Assembly: GCA_964636325.1 (NCBI GenBank)
Contig: CAZWRV010000024.1
Span: 1 to 64,000 of the forward strand
Origin: CAZWRV01 sp964636325
GTDB lineage: Bacteria > Verrucomicrobiota > Lentisphaeria > Victivallales > GWF2-50-93
Length of the DNA: 64,000 bases
Reading direction: 5' to 3'
A program made the translations under genes and the position numbers. Positions 54,301 through 61,660 of the stretch are shown here, piece after piece. Each line of letters starts with the position of its first letter. Position 1 is the stretch's first letter. A model generated the notes under the pieces. It was not told the origin of the DNA and made no database searches. It was given only the letters and a program-made list of their open reading frames with translations.

Positions 54301-56478
54301 CTCCGCCGCGAGTTTCGCAAGCGAATCGAGCTGTTCCTTCTGCTGCTGGAGCAGGCGCCCGCGGAACTCCTCCGAAAAATCCTTCCTGGCGAGGAGTGTC
54401 CGGTTCTGCAGAAGCTTCTCGGCCAGGACGCCCATAAGGCGGACTCTCGCGCAGGTCAGGATGTCCCCCATCGCGTCGCTTATGTCCTTCGCTGTCGCGG
54501 CCTGGCTCTTCAAAAGCGCCTGAAGCTTCGTCAGAAGCTGCTGCTGCGCAGCCCCGGCCTCTATCTCCTTTATCTTGATGTCGTAGAACGCCCCTTCCAG
54601 CAGTACGTGGGCCATGCTCATCACATATTCGGCGCCGCGCTGCTCGACGTATGGATACTGGCTGTAATACATTATCTGCTTGACGAAGCGGACATTTATC
54701 TGCCTGAGCGCCCTGGCGGCCTCGTCGAATATCTCCTTGCGCTTGCCCTCGAGCTTGGTCGACGCGTCCATGCCGTCCAGGAGTATCCCGAGCCTGCCCG
54801 CCTGAGCGTTGAGCGTCTCCGAAACGCTCCGCAGCGGCGGGTATATCCAGTGGTGCTTGTTGAGCTGGAAGTCGAGCATCTCTATCAGCTCCGCGAGCTG
54901 GCGGTCCGGAGTCTCCGCGATGATGTCGATCTGGAAGCGCGGCGTCGCCGTCTCCTGGCCTTTCGTGTCGACGGCGACAAGCTCGAACTGCAGCGTTGGC
55001 AGGTTCTCTTCCACCAGCTCGGACAGCTCGATGCTGAAGACTCCCTCAGCCTTTTTCGCCGACCCCTGCTGCAGCGGGATCGAATTCTCCTTGATCTCCC
55101 GCCGGTCGCTGCTCCCGAAGGAGCGCAGATACAGCTCGCCCAGGCCGAAGTCGTCCGCCGCCACATACTTCAGCTCAAGGGGATCCTCTCGGAAAAGCGT
55201 AGGCGGCTCCGGAACCCCTAGGAGTGTGACCGTCGGCGGATTGTCGGGGATCACCCGTATCCGGTAGGGCTGGTCCCGGTGGTTGTCCGCGCCCGTGTCG
55301 GCCGACAGGCTGATCGAGAAGACGCTGTCCTTCTCTATCGTGAAGCTAAACCAGCCCTTCTGCCGGGAACGGTCCCAGCGGATGCTGTATTTGCGGTCCG
55401 GGAGGACGACCTGCGAATCCTTTATCGGAATGGACGTCTCGAAGTCGATCCTCACCTTCGTCCCCTCGACGCCCTTGAATTCGCGGCCCGGTGACTCCTC
55501 CTCGATCCGCTTGAGACCCGTGTAGCGCGGGAAGTCGTAGCTGGCGCGGAGCCTTGTGATCTTCGGGCACGGCCTGACTGAAACCTCATACATGGCGCTG
55601 CGCCCGTCGCCCGCCGTCAGATAATATGTGAAAGGCTCCTTGACGGACTTGAGGCCCAGCTCGAAACGGTTCTGCGGACGGGGCGACATCACCATGCTGT
55701 TCGCCTTTCCGGCGCCGGCGTAGTGCGCTACGCAGCGCACACCTTCGGGGACACGCCCCTTCAGCCTCGCTGAAATATCCAGGTCGTCCCCTTCCGTCAC
55801 TGTCTGCCTAAGCGGAGCGTCGATCTCTATGATGGTCAGCGAAGGCCGCGGATGGTTGCCGAGAGGATTAACGAAACGCTTGAGGAGGAGGCCCATCCTC
55901 ATGAACGGAGTCAGCGAGAACACCCCGATCAGAAGCAGGCATGCGCCGGCCATCAGAAGACGGCGGGGCGCCTTGCCCGGCCCCAGCGACCGCTCCGGAT
56001 GGATTTCAGAGCTGATCTTCTCCGCGCCCCGGATTGCCGCGTCCACCATGAACGGATGTATGTCTCCGGGATTTTCCTCCTCCCTCTCAGTGAAGTTCAA
56101 TGCGCTCCGGATGCGGTCGCGGCTGCCGCTGCCCATCTTGTCCAGCTCCCCCGCCACCGCGTCACGGTGGAGCCGCCGGAAAAGAAGGACGAGCCCCGAA
56201 AGCGCGAGCAGAAGAGGAATGGTGGCCGTGGACAGGGGCAAAACCGGCTTGAGGCAGCGGGGAAGCTCCACAAGACGGTCCACAGTGATCGACAGGATGA
56301 AAAGAAGCAGCGCCGACAGAAGCGCCCCGCTGAACCGCCCCGCCGCCGTGATGCGCGAGCGGTGACGGATGTAGCGCTCGATTACGCCGTGGACCCCTTC
56401 CGGCAGGCTTGCCAGATAGTCCGCTCCGCCGTCCGGTTCGGTTCGTTTCTGCTTCTCGTCAGGCAATTGATACCCCAA
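51364..56478 (-). CDS. Giant (1704-residue) DUF4175-like membrane coiled-coil protein
   Basis: Helices at ~48-66, ~78-98 and ~172-192, then LKRFVNPLGNH and a beta-rich region (~205-470) with FPRYTG and ADDFGLGELYLRSF. Residues ~500-930 are helical. Residues ~935-1160 are coiled coil interrupted at ~1018-1068 by an Ala/Pro tract (PAATPAPVAAPAPAQAPAPS). The C-terminal ~540 residues are helical and mention no known enzyme motif. Same plan as the protein at 10300-13494 but longer. The start at 56478 is a TTG with no clear ribosome binding site, so the true start is uncertain. Probably an envelope scaffold working with the MoxR/VWA proteins (inference). Confidence 0.8.
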   Translation of the reverse strand: MGYQLPDEKQKRTEPDGGADYLASLPEGVHGVIERYIRHRSRITAAGRFSGALLSALLLFILSITVDRLVELPRCLKPVLPLSTATIPLLLALSGLVLLFRRLHRDAVAGELDKMGSGSRDRIRSALNFTEREEENPGDIHPFMVDAAIRGAEKISSEIHPERSLGPGKAPRRLLMAGACLLLIGVFSLTPFMRMGLLLKRFVNPLGNHPRPSLTIIEIDAPLRQTVTEGDDLDISARLKGRVPEGVRCVAHYAGAGKANSMVMSPRPQNRFELGLKSVKEPFTYYLTAGDGRSAMYEVSVRPCPKITRLRASYDFPRYTGLKRIEEESPGREFKGVEGTKVRIDFETSIPIKDSQVVLPDRKYSIRWDRSRQKGWFSFTIEKDSVFSISLSADTGADNHRDQPYRIRVIPDNPPTVTLLGVPEPPTLFREDPLELKYVAADDFGLGELYLRSFGSSDRREIKENSIPLQQGSAKKAEGVFSIELSELVEENLPTLQFELVAVDTKGQETATPRFQIDIIAETPDRQLAELIEMLDFQLNKHHWIYPPLRSVSETLNAQAGRLGILLDGMDASTKLEGKRKEIFDEAARALRQINVRFVKQIMYYSQYPYVEQRGAEYVMSMAHVLLEGAFYDIKIKEIEAGAAQQQLLTKLQALLKSQAATAKDISDAMGDILTCARVRLMGVLAEKLLQNRTLLARKDFSEEFRGRLLQQQKEQLDSLAKLAAEVNDAAITEKLKGLSKAVQPEEGAASDAEIDKAALSLHKALLEGVLLDGRLLKRLEEVRRKFSSAAWMKSVIADGAGSRLSLALSEYLRLRRDSQTNEEAELLLCCMVYEALETGKPERIEKALALFDADIPWSRRYGLLERIRLLRLLIHEFRIDIDVERLETANPRTDQLWQAAREQFLALLEDCQAGSFRQYEQSLADSQKRLDEVKAKSSAEEKALAEAAEGIKVPSEARSKLEQEIKTRTDACDAKAKELQKSLADLGASSSAALAKIEKEIADEKEKEKKALEEAAKQAALAAAATPPAATPAPVAAPAPAQAPAPSPAPAPAAPATPPAPAVTPPPPSRNIENLQKRLEDAKKDFEKKAMDIEQALQNEKQVHEKFLSDTKGRIAELARTEQELAKKADDVKSLHEQTLGELHKQEQIVAIVAMDEGLEQGIRRLDAFKSSFLPWHARLAFAPDSFLGQLCGAEKELDALAAAMRTAVQNETAAVLPCLGEIWKDMQDVINKEPANLRAEIAAIPVEVEKANREAPGPDASDEAKKQWKWKKASRERYDFCENLIRRVMIENIASTAMLDLKEGAWLASGPAVPSKEIEALSILVEYLSNFEEEVYDKTYARHEDRFSGRQYPTYLSVVSDNCEKLIPEFQALGSWVGVIASGQTPALLDNPVFSGIPAKINKTQRLNTSQKALADHIAFLKAFGEEPAMRREAFLGMRDSDSSSSYWDRVCQATRRLLILCEGIHTEMRKDSWKGVSPEQAKEADTLLSALDWTLPKDRDIIEETKLFTELISGCREIFKKMEPAQVQKLDSQGRLQLADTLEDWNGRLGAAVKGIQEFVKIPPYQAKTRRRYIELNRTDFWEAGGRMIRNEARWAERTGRSDRLVWSQRSQALLPGSAPGAVEDAAWALSLAQRDRRKSAAAVSGRSCSLDTASEGPDERFLKMPKHLYEELMRAVQRPYPTQFKEPGILYIQNLVKESR

Positions 56479-56703
56479 GCGCAGCTTGATGGTTGAAAAG
56501 AAACGCTTAAATTACATTCCAACGAGGCAAAATCAATTCGGTAAAACCAAAAGACCGCAACCGCCTTGCGGCGAGCATCTTTGGGCCGTATTTTCCCGTC
56601 CCTTCCTCGGACAACATTCATGTCGCCGCTCGGTCGGAACGAAAAAATCCAATCCCAAATCTTGCTCGTCAAAATGTTAATATTCACGCTAAAGGAGCAT
56701 AAT

Positions 56704-56778
56704 ATGGACACCGCCGGGATGAACCCGCCGGTGCCTCCATGCAATTTCGATACGATTAGTATTGGCCTGGCCTTATGA
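56704..56778 (+). CDS. Candidate 24-residue micro-ORF
   Basis: AAAGGAG (56691-56697) stands six bases before ATG 56704, an ideal start, and 24 codons follow to TGA, including NPPVPPCNFD. The same DNA on the minus strand forms a hairpin (CACCGGCGGG/CCCGGCGGTG with one mismatch, 56708-56732) downstream of the TPR gene, which could be its terminator. The gene call therefore rests only on the ribosome binding site. The rest of the 315-bp gap is otherwise unremarkable. Confidence 0.25.
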   Translation: MDTAGMNPPVPPCNFDTISIGLAL

Positions 56779-56793
56779 AAGTGCAATGCGGCC

Positions 56794-59061
56794 TCACTGC
56801 CCGGCGGCAGCCTTCTTCTTGATCTGCCCGTTCTCGTCCAGAACCGGGAACCAGCGCATCTTGTCGGCTGCCTCGCCGATCTCGGTCTTCCTGCATCGCC
56901 TGACGAGCGCCTTGTAGAACTTGTCGGCCTGCTCCGGGTCGCGGTTCTTGAGCCATGTTCCGGCGCTGCAGAGGACAACCGCCTTCATATCAGAGTTGTC
57001 GGGCATCAGCTCGGCGGCCTTCCAGGCCAGGTCGGCGGCATTGTAGCGGTAGTGCAAGCGCTTGTTGGGCGACGGGACGCTTTTCGCCGCGCGCTCGTGT
57101 TCGTCGGCTGAAGGCGGAGCCAGCCCGGAATTCTTCCGCTCGGAGAATGTCGGGCCTTCTTCATAGCTTCCGTCATGGTAGAACCAATCCGGCTCCAGTT
57201 CCGTTCCGAAAAGTTCCAAACCATTGAACCTTGCGATCTTCGCGGCCTCCCAGTATGCCTCGGCCTTCCTCTCCTTCGGCGTGCCGGAATCCGTTGCCGC
57301 ACTGATGTTTGCGCAATACGAGTCGAACACCTTAAGCAGTGATTCAGGATAATACTGTCTAGCCTCCTGCAGGCTTCCGTAACGGGCAAGACGTCTCGCC
57401 AGGAGATGACGGATCTTGACGCATGCGCCGTGCGTATTGAGCACCCAGTACGAGTCCCAATACCTGTAGTCGTCCTGAACGGATTCTTCATCTTTATCCG
57501 GCATGGCCAGCAGTTCCGCAGGCCAGTTCTTGTCGACATAAGCTTTGAGCTCGTCGGTGCTCAGAACATCCTCGGCGACGTATGCGGCGTCGGCCCAGCT
57601 GCCTGATTTGAGAAGCAGATCAAGCGATTCAACATACTGGCTTTGGGCGAGTTTGAGCACGCCCAACTCGGCGCCGACTTCGTTGGCAAAAGGAGTTTTG
57701 AGAAACAGAAGGTCTCCGTCGTTGAGGTAAAGGCTGCCTTCAAGCCCAAGCCTCTTCACCGGGGTAGGATTTTCTGCCAATGCTGCAGGCGGAAAACGGT
57801 CGGAAAGCTTGGATAGGATTTCAGCGGCCTCGTCCAGCCTCCCGTCATGTAGCAGGAGCTTCGCCTTGAGCCATCTTGCGGTCGGCGTGGAGGGCGCTAA
57901 TTTCAGCCATCGGCGCGCCGCATCCAGTTTGCCGGCGCGGTACTGGGCCAGGGCAATCTGCTCGGCGGCGAGAACGTCCTTCACGTCCGCCGCCTCGACC
58001 GCTTCAAGCCAGAGCTCGATCGCCGGCCTGTAGCTGTGTGCCGGCAACACGCGGGCTACGCGAGGATATTTCGCCGCCGCCTTTTCCATGAGATTCAGAA
58101 ACGCCTCCTTGAGAGGATCGTCGACGTCTATGTCACCTGGATCGTGTGAGATGACGTATGCGTTCATCACCTTCAGCGCAAGCGGATCGGACGCGAACGA
58201 ACGAAGCATGCTCCTGTAATTGCCATGAAAAGCATCCTGGCAGGTAAACTTCAGCGAGCCTAGCGCATACGGATCACCTGCCGCCCACTGCCCGAGATAG
58301 AGCTTGAGCGCTTCCAACGTGCGGCCTGCATGCTTGTGCTGCCGCGCCTCCCACCCTAGGCTTGCCGCGGCGAGGCCGGTGGAGTCCTTGAAACCATTCT
58401 TCACAAGCTCCCTCACCATCTGGAAATAGGCGATGGCCTGCTTCGGATCATCCTCCTCAAAGCTTTTCGCCACCATGTATGCGGCCCAAGTTGATTTGAA
58501 AATTCTCTCCTCGGGCGGAAGCTCAAGAAGCTCAAGCCAGATCTTCCTTGCGCCCGCGAAGTCGCCGCCGTGCCAGGCGATGCAGCCGCGGAAATAATAT
58601 GCGAACTCCTTCGGCAGGCCTGCGGAAACGGCAGGAACTGCGCCGGGGAACCTTGACGGCGCCGACACTGAAGGGCGCAGCTCGAAGTCGCAGGAATTGT
58701 TCTCTGAAGGGTAGATGTCTATCTTTTCCCTTTCCTGCCTGTGCGAACTGACGACGGCGTCAATTTCTCCCTCGGGCATCTTGGCCATCTTCAGCGCTGC
58801 CCGCAGGTCGTCGAGTTCGGCCCCGAGAGTTTCAAGCGTCTCGCAAAAGCAATACTTGGGAGGCTTGGCCGTGAAGGCCGGATTCGAAGGCTGCATGCGG
58901 ATGAGTTCCCGGCTGAACGAGGCCCACGGCGCGTCGAGCATCTGCGAATCTGTGTCGGTCAGCATCCAGTTCGGGAAGAACGGCCCGCAGGCGACGACGT
59001 CAAAGATACTAGCAAAGCAAATGTATACCGCTGCCAGTATCTTGGCTTTCAGTCTTCGCAT
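56794..59061 (-). CDS. Exported TPR-like protein with CGPFFP N-terminus
   Basis: 755 residues. An N-terminal signal ending DVVACGPFFP suggests either a lipoprotein (VVAC) or cleavage near Ala24. The remainder is alpha-helical with TPR/SEL1-like units: FRGCIAWHGGDFAGARKIWLELL, MVAKSFEEDDPKQAIAYFQM, RAGKLDAARRWLKLAP, HDGRLDEAAEILSKL. Proteins with a CGPxFP start are a widespread uncharacterised family in Proteobacteria and PVC, often beside DUF3142 proteins as here (recollection). GAGGGG precedes ATG 59061. The gene directly upstream on the strand is the DUF3142 gene. Role unknown; TPR arrays usually scaffold protein complexes. Confidence 0.85.
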   Translation of the reverse strand: MRRLKAKILAAVYICFASIFDVVACGPFFPNWMLTDTDSQMLDAPWASFSRELIRMQPSNPAFTAKPPKYCFCETLETLGAELDDLRAALKMAKMPEGEIDAVVSSHRQEREKIDIYPSENNSCDFELRPSVSAPSRFPGAVPAVSAGLPKEFAYYFRGCIAWHGGDFAGARKIWLELLELPPEERIFKSTWAAYMVAKSFEEDDPKQAIAYFQMVRELVKNGFKDSTGLAAASLGWEARQHKHAGRTLEALKLYLGQWAAGDPYALGSLKFTCQDAFHGNYRSMLRSFASDPLALKVMNAYVISHDPGDIDVDDPLKEAFLNLMEKAAAKYPRVARVLPAHSYRPAIELWLEAVEAADVKDVLAAEQIALAQYRAGKLDAARRWLKLAPSTPTARWLKAKLLLHDGRLDEAAEILSKLSDRFPPAALAENPTPVKRLGLEGSLYLNDGDLLFLKTPFANEVGAELGVLKLAQSQYVESLDLLLKSGSWADAAYVAEDVLSTDELKAYVDKNWPAELLAMPDKDEESVQDDYRYWDSYWVLNTHGACVKIRHLLARRLARYGSLQEARQYYPESLLKVFDSYCANISAATDSGTPKERKAEAYWEAAKIARFNGLELFGTELEPDWFYHDGSYEEGPTFSERKNSGLAPPSADEHERAAKSVPSPNKRLHYRYNAADLAWKAAELMPDNSDMKAVVLCSAGTWLKNRDPEQADKFYKALVRRCRKTEIGEAADKMRWFPVLDENGQIKKKAAAGQ

Positions 59062-59110
59062 CTTTAACCCCTCTAGTCATTTACGGCGCAACTTGGAAAA
59101 TATTTTTGAA

Positions 59111-59208
59111 AAGTAGTTTGCGACATCCCTGGCGCAAAACAAGACATGGCAGCACTCGTGTGCTGTGTTCGCCAATTGCGCCTGGAAGCCGCAAGCTACT
59201 TTTGCGCC
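59111..59208 (-). repeat. Structured intergenic element with AAGTAG/CTACTT stem
   Basis: AAGTAG (59111-59116) and CTACTT (59196-59201), the same outer stem as in the two-hairpin repeats, bracket GGCGCAAAA/TTTTGCGCC (59131-59139, 59200-59208) and the hairpin CAGCAC-TCGT-GTGCTG (59150-59165). It lies upstream of the TPR gene. Some stems are alternatives rather than simultaneous. The adjoining stretch 59209-59270 is AT-rich with no gene. Confidence 0.5.
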
Positions 59209-59278
59209 GTAAGGGCGCATTTTTTCAGCAGGGAAAAACTTAGTCCCTTATGAAAAATCTCAGAAATATTTTTGCAGT

Positions 59279-59333
59279 AGTATGCCGCTTTCGCCGAAAG
59301 CGGCACTGGCGACTTCGGCGAAGTCGCCATACT
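59279..59333. repeat. 55-bp two-hairpin element (different sequence, same plan)
   Basis: The outer stem AGTAT/ATACT encloses two perfect 9-bp hairpins: GCCGCTTTC-gcc-GAAAGCGGC (59284-59304) and GGCGACTTC-ggc-GAAGTCGCC (59308-59328). Loop sequences GCC and GGC are complementary. Length and architecture match the 56-bp core at 66-121 but the sequence does not. Confidence 0.75.
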
Positions 59334-59375
59334 CAAACACCTGCTATCTGTAAGCTCGCCTTTTTCCCTTGTGAA

Positions 59376-59406
59376 ATTAAAATTTTCCATCCGGGAAAAT
59401 TTTAAT
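59376..59406 (-). terminator. 13-bp perfect hairpin at the DUF3142 stop codon
   Basis: ATTAAAATTTTCC and GGAAAATTTTAAT form a perfect stem with a 5-base loop that spans the TAA stop of the DUF3142 gene. AT-rich arms and position fit a terminator or 3'-end processing hairpin; there is no separate T-run beyond the arm. Confidence 0.55.
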
Positions 59407-60684
59407 CTGAACCTCTGTGTCCCTGTCAAACCTGGCCCAGCAGAACGGCATCTTCTGCTCGGGCCTGAGGCGCATCGCCGACGATGCAATTCTGAATTTG
59501 AGGATATTGTCTCCGTTCCCGATGATTTCCGCGTTGTTGAAGGTGTCGGCGGCGACGATTTTCGCGCCGCCCCATTGCATTTCAAGCTCCACCGGCCCGA
59601 GGCAGTCGGCATTGCCAAGGTTGACGATGTCCGCCTCGACCAGACCTGGCTCGGGGTAGCGCGCTGAAGCCTCAACCTTGATCTCTGGGACCTTGCCGTC
59701 CATTATGCACGCGAGAGTCTCCCAAGGCCAGTTCAGTTTGTCGCCCTCGACCGGCAGGCGATACCAGATTATGCCCTTCAACGCCTTCGGCCTGTCTTTT
59801 GTCCACTTTGCGACAAGCTCCGCCATCTCTCCAGGATCGGTCGAAATTTCACGCGAGCTTAACCTGCCGTCTCTGGATTGCGGCGGAGCTTCCGCGGAAA
59901 CGCCAGCGAATTTCCCGGCAGGATTAAAATAAGCCGTGTAGCCGTATGTCGGAAGCGCGACTCGGAAGGGGACGCCGATGCGCCCGGCTTTCTCGACGGC
60001 TTCCCATGCCCCGCGAGCATCGCAGAGCGTTGATTTTGATTCCATGCTGGAAGGCCGTTCAAGCGAATGGGCCTGAAGGACATACGAACCGGCAGACTTG
60101 GCAAGCCTTTTAAAGGATTTGTGCTTCAGCCAGCAGGGCAGGGCGGTAATCACGAGCGGCGTCGGCGATATCCTTTCACGGATCGCTTCAACCCAGATGC
60201 GGTAGCCGTCGAGCTTCGACTCTGGACAGTCGAAGTCAAGCTGAATTTCCGACACGGCGGCGCCGTCCGCCTCCGCCGCCGCTAGGGACGACTTGCATAG
60301 GTCTCCGATAGTCCTGCAGGCTTCATCTGTCTCGGAAAAGGGACCGGAAAAGGGGCCGATCCTTATGGCGAGGCCGATTCTGGCGGCCGCGCCGGAAAGC
60401 GTCGCGAAATCGGGCTTCGCCTTGTGGACTTCCGGTTTTCCGTTCCGCCAGACGACTTCAGCGGCGAGGACACAGATTTCCCCGAACGCAGCCGAATGAC
60501 CGCGGACAGCATCCTTCACCGCCGGAGTCCAGTTTCGCTGCCATACGTAGGCGTCGTGCGGCAGAGGGCCCGGCGCACGGCCTCCTTTGAACAGGCTGAC
60601 GGCGGCTGACGCCAGAATAACCGCAACCGCAGATGCGGCCGCAAGCTTTATGCAGAATGCAAGTTTTAAAATCCGGTTGACCAC
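59377..60684 (-). CDS. DUF3142 domain protein
   Basis: 435 residues with an N-terminal signal anchor (~5-30). Residues ~40-260 match DUF3142: HDAYVWQRNW, VSEIQLDFDCPESKLDGYRI (DFD strand end, a possible metal or catalytic site), PLVITALPCWLKHKSFKRLA, and GSYVLQAHSLERPS. A middle region has RVALPTYGY and KGIIWYRLPVEGDKLNWPW; the last ~110 residues are a beta sandwich. The fold looks like a TIM barrel related to glycoside hydrolases, but no activity is known. GTG 60684 is chosen because GGAGAG lies eight bases before it; TTG 60699 is the upstream alternative. Likely in one transcript with the TPR gene, separated by structured repeats. Confidence 0.82.
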   Translation of the reverse strand: MVNRILKLAFCIKLAAASAVAVILASAAVSLFKGGRAPGPLPHDAYVWQRNWTPAVKDAVRGHSAAFGEICVLAAEVVWRNGKPEVHKAKPDFATLSGAAARIGLAIRIGPFSGPFSETDEACRTIGDLCKSSLAAAEADGAAVSEIQLDFDCPESKLDGYRIWVEAIRERISPTPLVITALPCWLKHKSFKRLAKSAGSYVLQAHSLERPSSMESKSTLCDARGAWEAVEKAGRIGVPFRVALPTYGYTAYFNPAGKFAGVSAEAPPQSRDGRLSSREISTDPGEMAELVAKWTKDRPKALKGIIWYRLPVEGDKLNWPWETLACIMDGKVPEIKVEASARYPEPGLVEADIVNLGNADCLGPVELEMQWGGAKIVAADTFNNAEIIGNGDNILKFRIASSAMRLRPEQKMPFCWARFDRDTEVQIKIFPDGKF

Positions 60685-60758
60685 GGCCCAACTCTCCAAA
60701 ATTATCTATTTGCGCTTTTCATCGCAACTTATAAAAACTTATTTCCCGAAATTACAAA

Positions 60759-60846
60759 GCGCAACAGGAGTTGCGCATTCCAAAGATGCTTCGCATCGAA
60801 CTTATGACGCCTTTGGCGTCTTTGGAATGCGGCACTCCTGTGCCGC
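60759..60846. repeat. Multi-hairpin intergenic element upstream of the DUF3142 gene
   Basis: A fully structured 88-bp stretch in symmetric order: GCGCAAC-aggа-type hairpin (60759-60776, loop AGGA); an 11-bp stem CATTCCAAAGA/TCTTTGGAATG (60776-60786, 60819-60829) enclosing GATGC-ttc-GCATC and ACGCC-ttt-GGCGT; and GCGGCAC-tcct-GTGCCGC (60829-60846). The two outer hairpin loops, AGGA and TCCT, are complementary, as in the 56-bp family. Confidence 0.7.
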
Positions 60847-60885
60847 TTTCACTTTCGTTATATCACCCCGACAGGGGCCTTTTTC

Positions 60886-61365
60886 TCACAGGGAAAAATT
60901 AGGTTTTTTAAAAATGGATTCTATCCGCCACATTCCAATCTTCCCGATGTCTTTGAGAGCGAAATATACAATTGTCCCGCAGGGGATTCCTATAAGAACA
61001 TCATAAACTACAGCAGATGGAGTTAACAATGCGGCGGCTGGATAAGAAAGCGGCGATGCGACATATGTCCGGCCAGGTATTGCATTAGACACTCTTGTGA
61101 GAGTGCCTTCACGTGGAATATTCCATTGGCCGCCGTCGAAATAAGAATCGGAATCCGTATAGGCTATGCATTCAAAGTCCGGATATCTCCTTCCTTTTTC
61201 AGATTCAATACATACAACTGGAAGACATCCGGGCGGCCTGTGCATTCTTCCTTCAAATTCTTCCGGCGGGTACAATGGAGGCCTAGAAGTATATACGCCC
61301 CAATCCTTTAAGTTCTTCATATGGCCGACAGGAAAAAGACCGATTTCATTTCCAATCCTTCTCAT
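60886..61365 (-). CDS. Hypothetical protein with C-terminal membrane segment
   Basis: 159 residues from ATG 61365; an in-frame TTG at 61404 would add 13. There is a Pro-rich N-terminal part (RPPLYPPEEFEGRMHRPPG), an aromatic middle (YTDSDSYFDGGQW) and a hydrophobic C-terminal segment (AAALLTPSAVVYDVLIGIPC then GTIVYFAL). The end of the chain loosely resembles YceK/YidQ-like small lipoproteins, but the expected signal peptide is missing, so the gene may be truncated at its N-terminus. DNA is more AT-rich than that of neighbours. No assigned function. Confidence 0.45.
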   Translation of the reverse strand: MRRIGNEIGLFPVGHMKNLKDWGVYTSRPPLYPPEEFEGRMHRPPGCLPVVCIESEKGRRYPDFECIAYTDSDSYFDGGQWNIPREGTLTRVSNAIPGRTYVASPLSYPAAALLTPSAVVYDVLIGIPCGTIVYFALKDIGKIGMWRIESIFKKPNFSL

Positions 61366-61531
61366 CGACTCGTTCAAGATCGGAATATGATGTATGTGAA
61401 CCAATATGAATTACAAATACATCGATGTAAAACATGTTCAAAGAAAAATGAGGATAAGATTTCACTGCTGAGGATATGGTGTGGTCGTAGAAGAACGGTT
61501 TATACAACGGAATTTACTTTCCGGAGGAATT

Positions 61532-61660
61532 ATGATTTCAGATTTTCCGGCGGGGATGAATGAAAAAGGGACGGCAGTTTATTTTTACCGTACCTGCTCA
61601 TATATCTATTGTACAGAAAATCTGAACTGCGTCACCGTTTCGGGGGCGCGGCCTCCTTGA
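61532..61660 (+). CDS. Candidate 42-codon ORF overlapping the neighbouring gene end
   Basis: GGAGG (61523-61527) lies four bases before ATG 61532 and 42 codons follow to TGA, including a Tyr/Cys-rich stretch YFYRTCSYIYC. The last ~29 bases overlap the 3' end of the minus-strand gene at 61632. Support is the ribosome binding site and little else. The surrounding 61405-61631 is AT-rich and otherwise shows nothing. Confidence 0.25.
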   Translation: MISDFPAGMNEKGTAVYFYRTCSYIYCTENLNCVTVSGARPP

